DNA of 64,000 bases from Heterodera schachtii (Eukaryota; Nematoda; Chromadorea; Rhabditida; Heteroderidae): positions 1,561,209-1,625,208 of the forward strand of contig SIJG01000010.1 of assembly GCA_023374025.1 (NCBI GenBank). The letters are read 5' to 3'. The position numbers and the translations under genes are program-made. The notes beneath the pieces were generated by a model. It was not told where the DNA came from, searched no databases, and saw only the letters and a list, made by a program, of their open reading frames with translations. Shown here in pieces: positions 22,565 to 35,432 of this stretch. Positions within the stretch are counted from its first letter, which is position 1, and every line of letters begins with the position of its first letter.

Positions 22565-25004
22565 TCACTTCCGCTGAGTTTGAAGTTTGATCCCCGGCGG
22601 AAACAGTGGCCTAATTATAAAGTGCAATCTTTTTTATTAAAAAAATACTGTTTTTTTGTCTTAGAAATTGAAAAAATAGAAAGTCGATAGAAAACCAGAC
22701 AAAGAACCTCCCGCTAAAAAATTCAGTCAATTTTACGTTGCGCTGAGCAAAAAAAAGTACGGCATTGGGACTCTCGCAAAATTCCCTTCGGGAATTCCAC
22801 TCCTCCCATCGGACTCTATTAAAATCAAATTTGTTTGCCGGATTTTAAAATTTTGAAAAAAATTAAAAATTCCCTTAAAACAAAAATAGCATTTCTAATT
22901 CAAAAAATGTTTACTCACCCAATGCAATGGTTTTTGGCACTAAGTACAATGTCGACATTAGCGTATGAATATTCGTCCTTCCATTGGACCTCCGCCGTCC
23001 CCCAAAAAATTGGGCACCGCTTCAACACCAATACATCACCACAAGACTCATTTCCATCTTCTTTCTCCAATGTCATCCTTTCGTTGGTCCGCTCATTCAC
23101 CAGCTCGAATGGCACAATTGGTGGCGTTGAGTTTGGCATTTCCATTTCAAAACAAATACAGTAATTGAGTGGAGAATTGGTGGTGGTGGTGGTGGTGGCA
23201 CGGAGAAATGCCTTAATAAATTTTCAATCTTAACCTTAAAACCATTTAAATTTTTATTATTTGAGTGAATTTTAAAAAATTTGCTCCGATTATGTGGCCA
23301 CTACACCTCTTTGAAACTGTTGACCCAATCGAAGTTTGATTGTCCGTTCAACTCTTCGCAACAACGCAATCGCTTCGGCTGTCGATCAGTGCACGGAGTG
23401 TGCAACCATTTGGACAAGGCTTGGCCAGCATTTAAATTTGGCCCATCATTATCATTCAAATCGGGGAAAAGATATTTGGAATTGATTGAATTCAATTGAT
23501 TGCAATCGGTGAGAATTGTCGGTGAAATCCGACGACGTAAATTGTCCAAATGATCGCCATCTTTGAAAGTGAAATGGCGAATGTTTGGCGCAAAAATGGG
23601 CCAAATTTCACGCGCAAAAACATCCCAAATTTGCTGGTCATCATTGCCTTTTTCTGAGACAGGCACACACAAACGTACACTCATGCCTCTGCTGTCCCAA
23701 AAGTGCTGATTGGAACGGAGAAATGTGAGGACAGAGTGATCAATGTATCTGAAAATGGAATTCTTTTTTATTGGATAATAATTCTTTGCATTTTTTAATT
23801 ACTTAATATAAATAAATCAATTAAAGCAAATTTTGTTCGGCATCGGACGGTCGCATACGACGGATGATTGAGACAGTGGGGGTGGGGGTGTCTCGGGACC
23901 GATTTCTCATACGAAGGTCCAATTTTTTCACGCAACCGATTTTTCATGTCCAATTTTTTCTCGGGTGACGATTTTTTTGCTATTCGAACCACCTACTATT
24001 TTTTTTGGGCGCACTTTTTCCAAGAAAATTTTGGAGAATGGGGGGGGGGGGGGGCGGCGGTGCCGTTAGGCGCCTCCGGCTAAATTTTTTTAGATTTAAT
24101 TAATTTATCAGATAATTAATTATTCATTGAATGTTTAAATTACCGAATCTGAAGGTTCTTAAAGCGAATTTTGTTGGGCAGCGGACATTCCGGAAATGGA
24201 AATTGAGCACATTCAAAACCGACAAGTAATTTAGGTGTTGGTCCAACGTCCTTGTGAATTTTAATCTCTCTCCAAATTGTCAATTCTGATTTGCCATCGA
24301 AATGCGCGTCCACTAAACCATCGAAATGTGGCGAAAGAAGTGCCAATTTGAGGCCGAGTTGAGGACGGCGAAAAAGGGGGAAAATGTCCATCCAAATGTC
24401 GTTACAAATCCAACTGAAAATTTGTTAAAAATATTTTCAATGAGTTTAATAAAAAAAATTTTTTCCAACGGTTGATTTAATGATTTTCCAAGTTCAATCT
24501 CAAAAGGGTATCCCCCACCCAAATTCAGTACATCGGTGGGATCTTTTTTTAGATTTGAGTCCGAAAATCATTTAACCTTAATCATAAAATTCACATTAAT
24601 TAATTATCATTTGTCTCACATTTTCCTCCTCAAAATTCGCTTTTCCATCATTTTCTTTTAAAAAACGGACTGGAGGAACCCAACAAAATCCTGCGCCGGG
24701 ATCTTGGCCTGCCCTTGGAAAACCCATGTTTTTAATACGTTAGAATTTATCCGCTTTTCCCATGTTGTGATGTATGTTTATGGCCATAACACTGTGTTAA
24801 ATTAACTTTAAATTTATTTAATAATATTTTTTCTTACATTTTCCTCTTCAAAATTCGCTTTTCCATTTTCTGCTTCTGTTCTTCTCCAAATGCTGTCTCA
24901 AATGATGAACCCGACAATGATTGCTGCTGATTTTCACTAATTGAAGAAATTAAGCAATGGTCGGCGGAGGAAAATTTTTTCTTTTTTTCGGCGGGCGATG
25001 CCAT
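22565..25004 (-). CDS. F-box family protein F4, intact (about 405 aa)
   Basis: Five exons: E1 24838-25004 ([20 protein letters not shown], Gln-rich), E2 24144-24413 (WICNDIWMDIFPLF, QLGLKLALLSPHFDGLVDAHFD: the F-box), E3 23307-23748 (YIDHSVLTFLRSNQHFWDSR, IWDVFAREIWPIFAPNIRH, ALSKWLHTPCTD), E4 22919-23211 ([33 protein letters not shown]) and E5 22565-22610 (PLFPPGIKLQTQRK, TGA). The exon sum is 1218 nt, phases are 2, 2, 0, 2, and there is no internal stop. F-box proteins are usually Skp1-binding adaptors of ubiquitin ligases; the target of this family is unknown. E4 has a (ACC)n run coding poly-Thr. Intron 1 contains a partial E1 duplicate. No signal peptide is seen. Confidence 0.85.
24620..24835 (-). 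repeat. Partial E1 duplicate plus ~165-bp repeat in F4 intron 1
   Basis: 24620-24662 repeats the 3' part of E1. It is followed by a block (ACGGACTGGAGGAACCCAAC... TGGCCATAACACTGTG) that recurs at about 56565-56710, next to E1 of another F-box gene. The shared block suggests exchange between clusters. Confidence 0.65.
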
Positions 25005-25380
25005 TGAAAATTCAGTTAAATTCGCTTAACAAATAAATTTATTTTGAATTTTTATGAAAATTCGATTAATCATTTTCTTCTTTGCTGTTCATCAAATGAT
25101 GTCACAAAAGAACCCAATGAAATTTGCTGTAGATAATCAAAAAAACTAAGTCAAATTGAAATATACAACAGATGCAAATTACTGTTTAATCCGACCAAAT
25201 AATATTTTTTTTTTAAAATAAATTTATGGTGAATTTTCGAATAAAAATCCGTCAAATCGAAAGAAAAAATCGACAAAAGTTTAATCATTTAAAAAAAAAA
25301 GAACATTAACTATCAAATCCATCCATCAGCAGAGAGATTCAAAATAATCGATAAGCAGCAAAAGTGCCGTCGTCGCTCAC

Positions 25381-27983
25381 CCAATTTGATTGTGATTATG
25401 CAAATAAATGCTCAAATTATTCAAATCGTCCAAAATATGGAATTCCCATTGAAGCGCCGCCTTTTCACTAATTGGGCATCGCTTCAGCTGCCAACCATTA
25501 ACACTTCCAATTCTGATCACGTTCATCAGTGTCAGCTTTTCTTGGGTCCGTTCATTCCAGGGGTGCGATCGAAAATTTTTCAAATCAGAACATCGGACTC
25601 AAAAAATCAGATTTTGGGGTCAAAAATCAGAACATTTTGCAAAATTGCTTCTAATCAGTTATTTTATAATTTTTCAATCAAAAATGTATTAAAAATTATA
25701 TTTTCGCCTCCGATTATCATCTTTAAAAATTTTGGTGAGGTTTAGCAAATCGAAAATTCAGTGCACTCGGGATGAAAAAATCAGACTTTTAAGAATTCTT
25801 TGCGGCAGATTTTTCCAAAACTTTTGGGAAATTGGCGAGGGGTGATGGTCCGGCGGTGCCAATAGGCGCCGCCGGAAAATTTTTTTTGTAATTTCGTTCT
25901 GTTTTGTTAACAGATTTTCACCAAAAAAGGCCAATTTTTGCAATTAAAAGACAAGCGAAGACTTTTCCTTGCGTTAAAAAATGCCTTTTTTAAACGCTGA
26001 TTTTTTCAAAAAAAATTTTGCGGATTGACAGGGGAGGGGAGCGACATCCGGCGGTGCCGATAGGCGCCGCCGGGAAAAATTTGCGATTTTTAATTCGATT
26101 TGTTAACAGATATTTGTCAAAAAATGACCAAATTTTGCCACAAATCTTATATTTTCTAGACAAAAAGTGACATTATGCCACAAAATTTCAAAAATATGAG
26201 TTTATCTAAAAAATCAGAACAAATTTTGGTCTCTACCCCAAAATCAGAACAAATCTGACAAATCAGAACATTTTTATTTTATCAGATTTGGACCCTCCAA
26301 ATCAGAACATTTCTGATAAATCAGAACAGATCGCACCCCTGGTTCATTCACCAATTCGAATGGCACAATTGGCCTTGTAGGAGCCAATGCAAATTGAACA
26401 ATGTAAGCGGCGGCCAAAGTGGTGGCACGGAGAAATGCCTAAACAAAAAGCCAAATTGATCAAATCAAACGGCAAATGCCGCGGGTCATATGGATAGGAA
26501 ATTTTCAAAAGTTTAACCCTAAACCTCAAAAGTTGATCTTAGTTGAAAGAATTTTCAAAAATTTAACCCTAAGAGTCAAAAGTTGATTTGGGCCGGGGCT
26601 TTTAAAACACTTTTTCGCCAAAATAATTATTATGGCCACCTCTTTGAAACTGTTGACCCAATCGAAATTATGTTGTTCCTCCAAATCTTTGCAAAAACGC
26701 AATCGCTTCGGCTGGCCATCAGTGCGCGGAGTGTGCAACCATTTGGCCAACGCTTGGCCAGCATTTAAATTTGGCCCATCAAAATCAGCAATTCCATCAG
26801 GGCACAGACAAAAAGAACAGATTGAATTCAAATTGATGAGATCGGTGAGAATTGTTGGCGAAGTGCAGCGACGCAAATTGTCCAAATGATCGCGAACGGT
26901 CAAGAGCAAGTGGCGAATGTTTGGCGCAAAAATGGGCCAAATTTCGCGGGCAAAAACATCCCAAATTGGCTGGACATTAGCTCCAAATGAGACAGGCACA
27001 GACAACAAACGTAAACTCATGCCTCTGCTGTCCCAAAAGTGCTGATTGGAACGGAGAAATGTGAGCACGGAGTGATCAATGTAACTGAAAAAGGAATGAA
27101 TACTTCTACATTTGTATGTACAATTTTTTTTGATTACTCAATCCGAAAGTAATTAAAGCGAATTTTGTTGGGCAGCGGACGGTCGGGCAACGGAAATTCA
27201 GCACGTTCAACACCGACAAGTAATTTAGGTTTTGGTCCAACGCCCTTTTCAATTTTGACATTCCTCCAAATTGTCAATTCGCTTTTGCCACCGAAATGCG
27301 CGTCCACTAAACCATCGAAACGGGCGGAAAGAAGTGCCAATTTGAGGCCGAGTTGAGGACGGTCAAAAAGGGGGAAAATAGTCCATCCAAACATCATTAC
27401 AAATCCAGCTGAAATTTATTAAAATTTGTTAAAATATTTGTGTCAGTGAATTTTAAAAATTAATTTTTTCATGGTTTTGGAATGATTTTCCAATTTCAAA
27501 CTCAAAAGGGTACCCCATTCGTGCCTATGTCTAAAACAAACACACATTTTTTCAAATTTAGAGGTCTTAAACAGCATTAAATATAGTTTTTTTTTAGTTT
27601 ATTAGGAACAATAATCTGTTTGAAAAATTAATTTTTCAAAAAATTTGCTGGGACCAAAATAATGGATACAATCGCTTATTTAAAGCTGTTTAGTCCATAC
27701 AGAATTGAAAAAAATGTATGTTTGAACTCGATAGCTCTTTTGGGTTTGAATCCAAAAATCATTTAACCCTAATCATAAAATTCACATTAATTATTTATAA
27801 ATTTTCTCACATTTTCCTCTTCAAAATTCGTTTTTCCATTTTCTTCTTCTGTTCTTTTCCAAATGTTGTCTCAAATGATGAACCCAACGACGATTGCTGC
27901 TGATTTTCACCAATTTTGGCAGATGAAATTACGCAATGGTCGGCGGAGGAAAATTTTTTCTTTTTTTCGACGGGCGATGCCAT
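25381..27983 (-). pseudogene. F-box family copy F6, broken by indel and transposon
   Basis: E1 27811-27983 ([17 protein letters not shown]) and E3 26640-27084 (YIDHSVLTFLRSNQHFWDSR, PIWDVFAREIWPIF) are open. E2 27138-27408 is 271 nt: one extra T after the WMD codons shifts the frame before IFPLFDRPQLG. E4 is split into 26350-26438 and 25381-25557 by the hAT-like element 25558-26341. Removing the element and one copy of its 8-bp duplication restores exactly 266 nt in phase, so E4 was whole before insertion. No E5 was found. Two independent lesions make it a pseudogene. Confidence 0.85.
25558..26341. mobile_element. hAT-like element inserted in an F-box exon
   Basis: The ends CAGGGGTGCGATC and GATCGCACCCCTG are perfect inverted repeats, bounded by an exact 8-bp duplication GTTCATTC (25550-25557 and 26342-26349). 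AAATCAGAACAT-type iterons lie near both ends. Two copies of a GC hairpin (CCGGCGGTGCC..AGGCGCCGCCGG) lie at 25849-25876 and 26047-26074. It interrupts E4 of F6. No transposase. Confidence 0.92.
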
Positions 27984-28621
27984 TGAAAATTCAATTAAAT
28001 TCGCTTAAAAATGTATAAATTAAGCAAAATTCGATTATTCATATTAGAATATTTTTAGAAATGTAAGGTGAATTTCGAATGAAATCCGTCAAATCAAAGG
28101 AAAAAATCGAAAAAATATTCATTTAAATCGATAAAATAATCATTTAAATAACGATAAAAGTAATCATTTCAACGAGAAAAAAGAGCATCAAATCAATTCC
28201 CATCCATCAGTAGTGTAATTCAAAATGATCGGACATTTTTTTCAAATAATTCACTTCTTTTCCGTTGATCAAAGGGCGGCCCTCATTTGTCAATTCATCA
28301 GACGACCTAAGGGAATTTTGGAAAATTCAAAAATTCAGGAACAGGAAATCGGAAACTGAACCCGGACCAGTGATGTAAAGGAATTCCGAAATTTGTTGGG
28401 CCGGGCCTGGAACCCCGAAATCGGAATTGCGCATTCCCGGACCCGGACAGAGAGGGCTCCAATGTCAAAAATGGACTGGCATTTCCCAGTTTAAGCGGCT
28501 TGCTTTTTACGAATATTTTTGGACATAAATTTAATAATTAAAGTTTTTAAAATTTTTCAGCTACCAGATAAAAAATTCTAAGGGATATCTTTCGGGTTGG
28601 TCGTTGTCTCCCGCCGACCTT

Positions 28622-31546
28622 TCAATTGCTTTGGTCCGCTTCTTCTTCTTCTGCTGCTGGTGGAGGAGACAATGGCCTAAATTGAGTGCCACAATTTTGA
28701 ATTGGATTTGACAAAAGTAGCAAAAAATGCCGTCGTTGCTCACCCAATGTCAAAGTGATCATGCAAATCAATGCTCACATCATTCAAATCGTCCAAAATT
28801 TCGTCTTCCCATTGATCCGCCGCCTTTTCACTAATTGGGCATCGCTTCAGCTGCCAGCCATTATAATCCGCATGTTCAATTATGATGTACATCAATGTCA
28901 GCTTTTCTTGGGTCCGTTCGTTCACCAATTCGAATGGCACAATTGGCGTTGTATCAGCCAATGAAAATTGAACAATGTAAGCGGCGGCCAAAGTGGTGGC
29001 ACGGAGAAATGCCTGAAGAGTGAGACGAACGAAATTTAGCCGGCCGAGACTTTTTTTAATTTTCAAATTTAAAAACTTTAAGAAAATAATCTTAGAAATT
29101 TGGCTCTATTATAGTTTGTTGTCCCCCATAAATTTTTCGAAATTTTTTTATATTTACAAAAGTCATGAAAACAGAGGTCGAAGACCACGAATCCGGCATC
29201 CATTTCGACCAATTCCGAATCCCGGACCATTTTTAGACTAAAGATATAAAATTCTAAAAGTTTTAAATTTTCTATTTTTTTTGTTCGATTTCGGATCCGA
29301 TATTCGGAATTGGTCGAAATGGATACCGTATTAGTGATCAGCGACTCCGAAAACCTAAGAAAAGGTGAATTTTTTGTTTGAAATTCCGAGGAAAAAATTT
29401 TAGAAATGTTTTCGAAAAAACTTACTAATTCATCATAAATTTAAACAATAATTTTTTTTAATTTTGTCCCGGCAAAATTTTGGCCGGCGAAATTTGTCCT
29501 GTTTCCAGGTGAAGCAAACTCGCAATCCGATAAATCGCGAGATTTTTTTTTCAATGAATTTTCATGTCTTAACCAAAATCACACCAGTGCATGCTAATAA
29601 GATAATGTAGAATCAAGAATAAAATCCCAAAAAACATGGCGACACCTCCTTGAAAATGTTGATCCACTCGAAGTTTTCGTCGTCTGTTTGGGAACACAAT
29701 CGCTTGGGTTGGCCATCTTTGCTCGGAGTGTGCAACCATTTGAACACGGATTGCCCAGCATTTGGATTTGGCCCATCCAAATTGTCATAGCCCCAAATGG
29801 GCAAAAGCAAACGAGCATCGATTGAGTTCAGCCGAGTGAAATCCGGCAAAATGGTCGGCCAAACATGATGGCATTTGATAAAGATATCAACGTTGAGAAA
29901 TTGCAAACGTTGAATGGTTGGCGCAAAAATGGGCAAAATTTCTCGGACCAAAACATCCACAAAGGGTTGGAGGCCGAATTTAAAAGAAAGAGTAAAAATG
30001 CGCAAATTGGTGCCACTTCTGTCCCAAATTTGCTTGTTGGCACGGAGAAAAGCGATCACGGAATGATCAATGTACCTGACAAAGTTGGGCTGCTTTTATC
30101 CAGAGCAGGACAAAACGTCGCTGGACAGATTTTTGACCATTTCGAATCCCGGACCCAAACTAGAACAAAAGCCGAAAATTGAATCGATTTTGGACAATAA
30201 AAATTAAATTTTGTGAAAAATTAGTTCTCGAATTTTGTTCGAATTCGGGTCCGGGGTCCGAAATTGGTCGAAATGGATATCTCCCGAAACCCTCAAGTTT
30301 CATGTTTTTATCCCAAAATAATAAAGGAGAATATGGGACCCCCATTCTTCACTATTGCCACATTCTCGGTATTGTTTGATAAGCATTTTAAAAACTCTAT
30401 TAACCGGCAAATTGTCAAAAAATTTTTTTTTATTAATGTACAAAAAATGAGGGCAAAAAAAGTTTGAAAAACTAGATTTTTGAGTTCCTTTTGGCCATAA
30501 CTTTTTTTAAACTTAACATAAATTTTTGAAATTTTGCAAATTAATAAAAACACACAGAGCTATCGAACAACACCAACAATGCTTAATTTGATTCACATTG
30601 AACAAAGTTATGGTCCAAAAAGTTTTCCAGCGACGTTTTTGGGGTGCACCCGCTTTTATCAGCTAAACTAATGAAATGTTCATTGATAATTTACTTAATT
30701 TGAAGGCATTTAAAGTGAATTTTGCTGGGCAGCGGACAGTTCGGCAAAGGAAATCCCTCAGATTTGCCCTTCACAAAAAGTTGCAGCGGACTGTCGGGCG
30801 ACGGAAACGGCACAGAGTTGGAACCACAGTCAAATAAGTCTGGCTCAGGGCCCTTGCGAATTGTGATTGGCCTCCAAATTGTCAATGCTGATTTGCCATC
30901 AAAATGTGTGTCCACTAAAATGTCGAAACGGTCGGAAATCAGTGCCAATTTGAGGCCGAGTTTAAAGTGGTCAAAAAAGGGCAGAATGTCCATCAAAACA
31001 TCGCTGCAAATCCAACTGAAAGAATGAAATTTTTGTTAATTAGTAGTTTATGGAGGTGCGCAATTACGGATTGCGTAATTAAGGCCTTTTACCCCCCCCC
31101 CCCCTCCCTGCGCAATTACATACAAAGTATATGTTCGGGTTTTCCATAATTTTGGCCTGTATACAACAGAAATGCTAAGAAATTAATTTGTATGTACGGC
31201 CATTAATTAACTCATTTTTCATTGTTGGGAAATGATTTTTGAATGAAAATCCAAAAGGTACCTCATTACGTTTTTTTTTGCTTTGAGTACACCGGTGGGG
31301 GACCCTTTTAGGATTGAGTCCGAAGGCATTAACCCTAATCATAAAATTCACATTAATTAATTATCATTTGTCTCACATTTTCCTCTTCAAATTTCGATTT
31401 TCCATTTTCTTCTTCTGTTCTTCTCCAAATGTTGTCTCAAATGATGAACCCAACGATTGCTGCTGATTTTCACCAATTTTGGCAGATGAAATTTTGGAAT
31501 GGTCGGCGGAGGAAAATTTTTTCTTTTTTTCGGCGGGCGATGCCAT
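28622..31546 (-). CDS. F-box family protein F5, intact (about 414 aa)
   Basis: Exons: E1 31377-31546 ([18 protein letters not shown]), E2 30695-31015 ([46 protein letters not shown]), E3 29646-30075 ([36 protein letters not shown]), E4 28744-29012 ([32 protein letters not shown]) and E5 28622-28676 ([19 protein letters not shown]). The exon sum is 1245 nt with conserved phases. E2 is 51 nt longer than in F4 because a PLPxxPL motif is repeated ([20 protein letters not shown]). MITE-1 copies sit in the E3-E4 and E2-E3 introns. A family E5 remnant lies just upstream of the start. Confidence 0.85.
29155..29365. mobile_element. MITE-1 copy in F5 intron
   Basis: Inverted arms CCACGAATCCGGCATCCAT and ATGGATACCGTATTAGTGAT flank a short core with GTTCGATTTCGGATCC-type text. 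The copy is intronic between E4 and E3 of F5. Confidence 0.65.
30115..30295. mobile_element. MITE-1 copy, partial, in F5 E2-E3 intron
   Basis: CATTTCGAATCCCGGACCC (left) and GGGTCCGGGGTCCGAAATTGG (right) are inverted arms with GAACAAAA/TTTTGTTC motifs inside. The outer GTCGCTGATC ends are missing. Confidence 0.55.
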
Positions 31547-31582
31547 TGAAAACCCAATTAAATTCGCTAAAAAATTATATAA

Positions 31583-31651
31583 AATTAAGCCAAATTAAAC
31601 AATATCGGAATAGCTAAATTTGACGTTTGACCCCTCGGTGGACACAATGGC
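31583..31651 (-). pseudogene. Orphan F-box family E5 upstream of F5
   Basis: After a TTTTTAG acceptor the minus strand reads (G)PLCPPRGQTSNLA and stops shortly after, like the plus-strand remnant at 3737. Its last codons lie within 40 bp of F5's ATG, showing head-to-tail packing. Confidence 0.55.
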
Positions 31652-31936
31652 CTAAAAATGCTTAAAGATTTGTAAAAATTAAATTTTGTAGCAGATTTAT
31701 AAAAGTTGGAAAATTAATTAGGTAATTAATTAATTAATCGCACATATTTATAAAATTCAACTAGAAATGCAATTAACTCATAATATTCAAATTGTTGTTG
31801 GATTTATAAAAATTGAAAAAATTGTTTAAATGTTTCTTCGCCCAGCCCTGGTCGGGCTCCATTTTACATTTCAAAGCTCTTAAAATTTGCAATTGTTTTT
31901 TTTCTTTAATAATATTTACAGGCGAATTCATTTTAT

Positions 31937-32044
31937 ATGGAATTTTCTTGTGCCAACAATACTTCTTCTATCATTAATGAAGAACCGCAGAAATCGCCGG
32001 GTTCATTTGTGAAAACGGCTTTTGGAAGGCGACGCCATTGGTAA
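31937..32044 (+). pseudogene. Diverged F-box family E1-like exon
   Basis: MEFSCANNTSSIINEEPQKS followed by PGSFVKTAFGRRRHW and TAA resembles a diverged E1 ([22 protein letters not shown]). It stands alone on the plus strand with no following E2. Confidence 0.4.
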
Positions 32045-32179
32045 CACTGACCAAAAAACAATTACATAAATTGCCAATTAGGCGGCGGCGGGAGGGAGAA
32101 ATGGGGCGGAGCCGTTATTTAAAAAACCATCATTATGATTTTATGAAAAATTATTTATAACTTTGCTTAAAAGCAATAA

Positions 32180-32480
32180 AATTATTATTTTTTCATATCA
32201 TTCGATAGCCCTAAGTATGCTCTACAAGTCTACAAAATTTCAGAAAATTTCGTCAAGTTTCAAAAATGTTAGGGCCAAAAATGCTCTAAAAATACTCGAA
32301 AACCAAGGTTTTTGAGTTCATCTAGCCATAACTTTTTTGAAAATTAATGAAATTTTCTGAAATTTTGTAGACTTGTAGAGCATACTTAGGGTTATCGAAT
32401 GATATGAAAAAATAAAATATTATTGCTTTTAAGCTAAGTTATAAACAATTTTTCATAAAATCATAATGATGGTTTTTTTA
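32180..32480. repeat. Palindromic repeat with 'ATTCGATAGCCCT' core
   Basis: TTTTTCATATCATTCGATAGCCC near 32190 is mirrored by GGGTTATCGAATGATATGAAAAA near 32390. The arms continue to AAAACCATCATTATGATTTTATG at about 32125 and its mirror at about 32465. Confidence 0.65.
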
Positions 32481-32574
32481 ATAACGACATAGCACCGGAG
32501 AAATTGATCTGCTGGCCATAACTTTTTTTTAGTCGGCCAATTTCTTAAAATTTGGTATCATTCGAATGCTTTTC

Positions 32575-32745
32575 ATGTTTAGAAGCGATAATTAAGCAGA
32601 AGTTTAGCGATTAAGCATCTCACAAAAAAAGAAATAATTTAGAAAAAGTCTGCTTTTGTGAATTTTTAATGTTCTTTAAAATGTAACTTTTTTTGTGAGA
32701 TGAACTTAATCGCTTAGCTTCTGCTTAATCATCGCTTCTAAAACA
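32575..32745. repeat. Inverted repeat replacing F7 E4
   Basis: AGAAGCGATAATTAAGCAGAAG and GATTAAGCATCTCACAAAAAAAG are mirrored at 32690-32740. The repeat stands where E4 of copy F7 should be. Confidence 0.55.
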
Positions 32746-32786
32746 TGTGTCTAAACAATGGGAAACGTAAATCAAAGGCGATACAC

Positions 32787-33122
32787 TAATTGGGTTTGGG
32801 TCCTATATTTTGGTCAAAATTTTTCGATTTTTTTTTTAATATTTTTATTATCAGAATTGCTTTAAAATAACAAATAAATAGAGCGGTTTTATGTGCTTAT
32901 TGGGTACACTTCAGCGATTTGTGACCATAAATTGTAAAAATATCCGGTCCTCCAAATTGCTTACGCCACAAAAAATGCGAATATGTGGAAAAAAGGGATC
33001 TGTGTGTGCCAAATCTCGTTTTGTGCATTTCCATTAATATAAAAGCAAATCTGATAATAAAAAACAAAAAAAAAAAAATTCGAAAAATTTTGACCAAACT
33101 ATAGGACCCAAACCCAATTAGT
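32787..33122. mobile_element. Small TIR element next to F7 E3
   Basis: CACTAATTGGGTTTGGGTCC... and its inverse GGACCCAAACCCAATTAGTA form ends of about 40 bp that extend through GGTCAAAATTTTTCGA. The duplication is not resolved beyond TA/AC. It sits in the intron 3' of E3 of F7. Confidence 0.65.
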
Positions 33123-33172
33123 ACCTCAAAGGCAACCAATTAGTCAGTCGTTTAACAAAAATGTGGTCACAC

Positions 33173-34484
33173 CGCTTTGAAACTGTTGATCCATCTGAGG
33201 TTCGGTTGTTGATACAATGAATAAAAACAGTGAAATCGCTTCGGCCGTCCATCGGTGGTCGGCGTGTGCAACCATTTGGACAGCGCATGGCCAGCAGTTG
33301 GAGTTGCATTTGGCCCACCAAAATCATCACTGATCATATCGAGCAACAGAATATCAGTATCGATTGAATTAACGTTCAGATCGGAAAGAATTGTCGGCGA
33401 TGTGAAGCGAAGCAAATTCTCCAAATGAGCAGTATTACAAAAACCCAAATGATGGACATTTGTTGTCGTAAAAATAGGCCAAATTTTATGAACCAAAACA
33501 TTCCAAATTGGCTGGGCATTGCTTTCGGATGAAAACAAATGCAAATACAAATTGGTGCCCTTGGCCCAAATTTGTTGATTAGAGCGGAGAAATCTGATGA
33601 CGGAGTGATCAATGTAACTGAAAAAGGAATGAATACTTCTAAATTTGTATGTACAATTTTTTTTAATTACTCAATCCGAAAGTAATTAAAGCGAATTTTG
33701 TTGGGCAGCGGACGGTCGGGCAACGGAAATTCAGCACGTTCAACACCGACAAGTAATTTAGGTTTTGGTCCAACGCCCTTTTCAATTTTGACATTCCTCC
33801 AAATTGTCAATTCGCTTTTGCCATCGAAATGCGCGTCCACTAAACCATCGAAACGTGGCGAAAGCATTGCCAATTTGAGGCCGAGTTCAACACGTTCAAA
33901 TAAGGGAAATATGTCCATCCAAACATCGCTGCAAATCCAGCTTAAAATGTAAAAGGTATGTCACATAATTAAGAATTTAAGATATTTTTGAAGTTGGAAA
34001 TCCGATTTCCGAAAAATTGCGCTAAATTTGACCGAAAATCAACAAAATTAGCTATTTTTTGATGAAAATCTGCTAAAAATATGTAAAACTTTATGTACGG
34101 ACATTATCCCATTAATTCATACTTGGAAAATGGTTTTTGAATGAAAATCCAAAAAGGTAAACTCATTACGTTTTTTGCTTTGAGTACACAGGTGGGGGGA
34201 GGGGGGGCTTTTTGGGTTGAGTCCGAAAATCATTAGGCGTAACCCTAAAATTTTTATTAATTACTTACCATTTTTCTCACATTAATTAATATTAATTATT
34301 TATAAATTTTTCACATTTTCCTCTTCAAAATTCGATTTTCCATTTTCTTCTTCTGTTCTCCTCCAAATGCTGTCTCAAATGATGAACCCGACAATTGCTG
34401 CTGATTTTCACCAATTTTGGCAGAAGAAATTACGCAATTGTCGGCGGAGGAAAATTTTTTCCTTTTTTCGGCGGGCGATGCCAT
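33173..34484 (-). pseudogene. F-box family copy F7, E1-E3 open, E4-E5 lost
   Basis: E1 34315-34484 (MASPAEKRKKFSSADNC), E2 33671-33940 (WICSDVWMDIFPLFERVELG, KLAMLSPRFDGLVDAHFDGK) and E3 33173-33617 (YIDHSVIRFLRSNQQIWAKG, NAQPIWNVLVHKIWPIF) are open, with normal phases and 885 nt in total. Downstream of E3 the sequence matches the family intron, then is replaced by a TIR element and an inverted repeat. No E4 or E5 could be found in the next 1.5 kb. A truncated protein of about 295 residues is possible. Confidence 0.75.
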
Positions 34485-34887
34485 TGAAAATCCAATTAAA
34501 TTCGCTTAAAAATTATATAAAAGCCAAATTAAACAATATCGAAATATAGAGCAACAGCAGGAAATTACTGTTTAATCCGAACTAACACAAAAATTTTATG
34601 TGATAATTAATGTTTTATCATTTAAATTTTTACTCGATTCTTTACATTCTGTTTATTTTTTGTCTTTTCCTCAAATTTTGTTTCCCATCTTCTCAGACTT
34701 TATTATTTCGGAATCTCTTCTCCTCGGATATTTTTAATTGTAATTGTGCTTTTATTTAAATTGGTCTTTTCATAAATTGTTGCAGGGCTGGTATCCGTCC
34801 TTGAATGGCAAGGACGTCCTTGAAAATGAGCATTTAAAAAATGGAAAAAATAATCAAAGGAAATTTGATAAATTTTTGAATTTATAA

Positions 34888-35432
34888 CTAGGGCTAATAG
34901 GCACCAAAAACCGCCAAAAAGGCACTTTAATAGGCACCAAAAAATCGAAAAAAGGCATAAAAAGGCTTGAAAATCCCCAAAAAAGGCGTGAAAAAAGGCA
35001 TTTAAAATTTTTTTTAATAAGGATTTTTAGAGAGCAAAACACCTAAAACCTAATCAAAAAATTCATTTTTGGTCATTAAATGATTAATAAATATTTTATA
35101 GCTTCTTAGAATAAGGAAAATTTTAATCCTAGAATTGTTATCAATGAAAAAAATATATTTATTTTTGGAGATGAATTTTTGAGAAATTTTTCATTTCTTA
35201 GGGTTAGTTTTTGAAAAAATTTTTTTCAATTCTTAGTGGTGTATTTTCTGAAATTTTTTCGGGTCATTCTTAGGGGTGTATTTTCCCGATTTTATTGCCT
35301 TTTTAATCTATTATTTTTCGGAAAAAAACGCCAAAAAAGGCACCAAAATGGCAAAATGCCAAAAAAGGCATTTAAGGCATGAAAATCCCGAAAAAGGCAA
35401 AAAAGGGCATAATAAAAGTCAACGTAGAAGGC
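34888..35432. mobile_element. Truncated hAT-like element, 'AAAAAGGCAC' iterons
   Basis: TAGGGCTAATAGGCACC begins the element and AAAAAGGCAC/AAAAAAGGCAT units occur in both subterminal regions. It breaks off after AATAAAAGTCAACGTAGAAG, a motif also near the right end of the element at 7019-7633, so the right end is missing. Confidence 0.6.
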
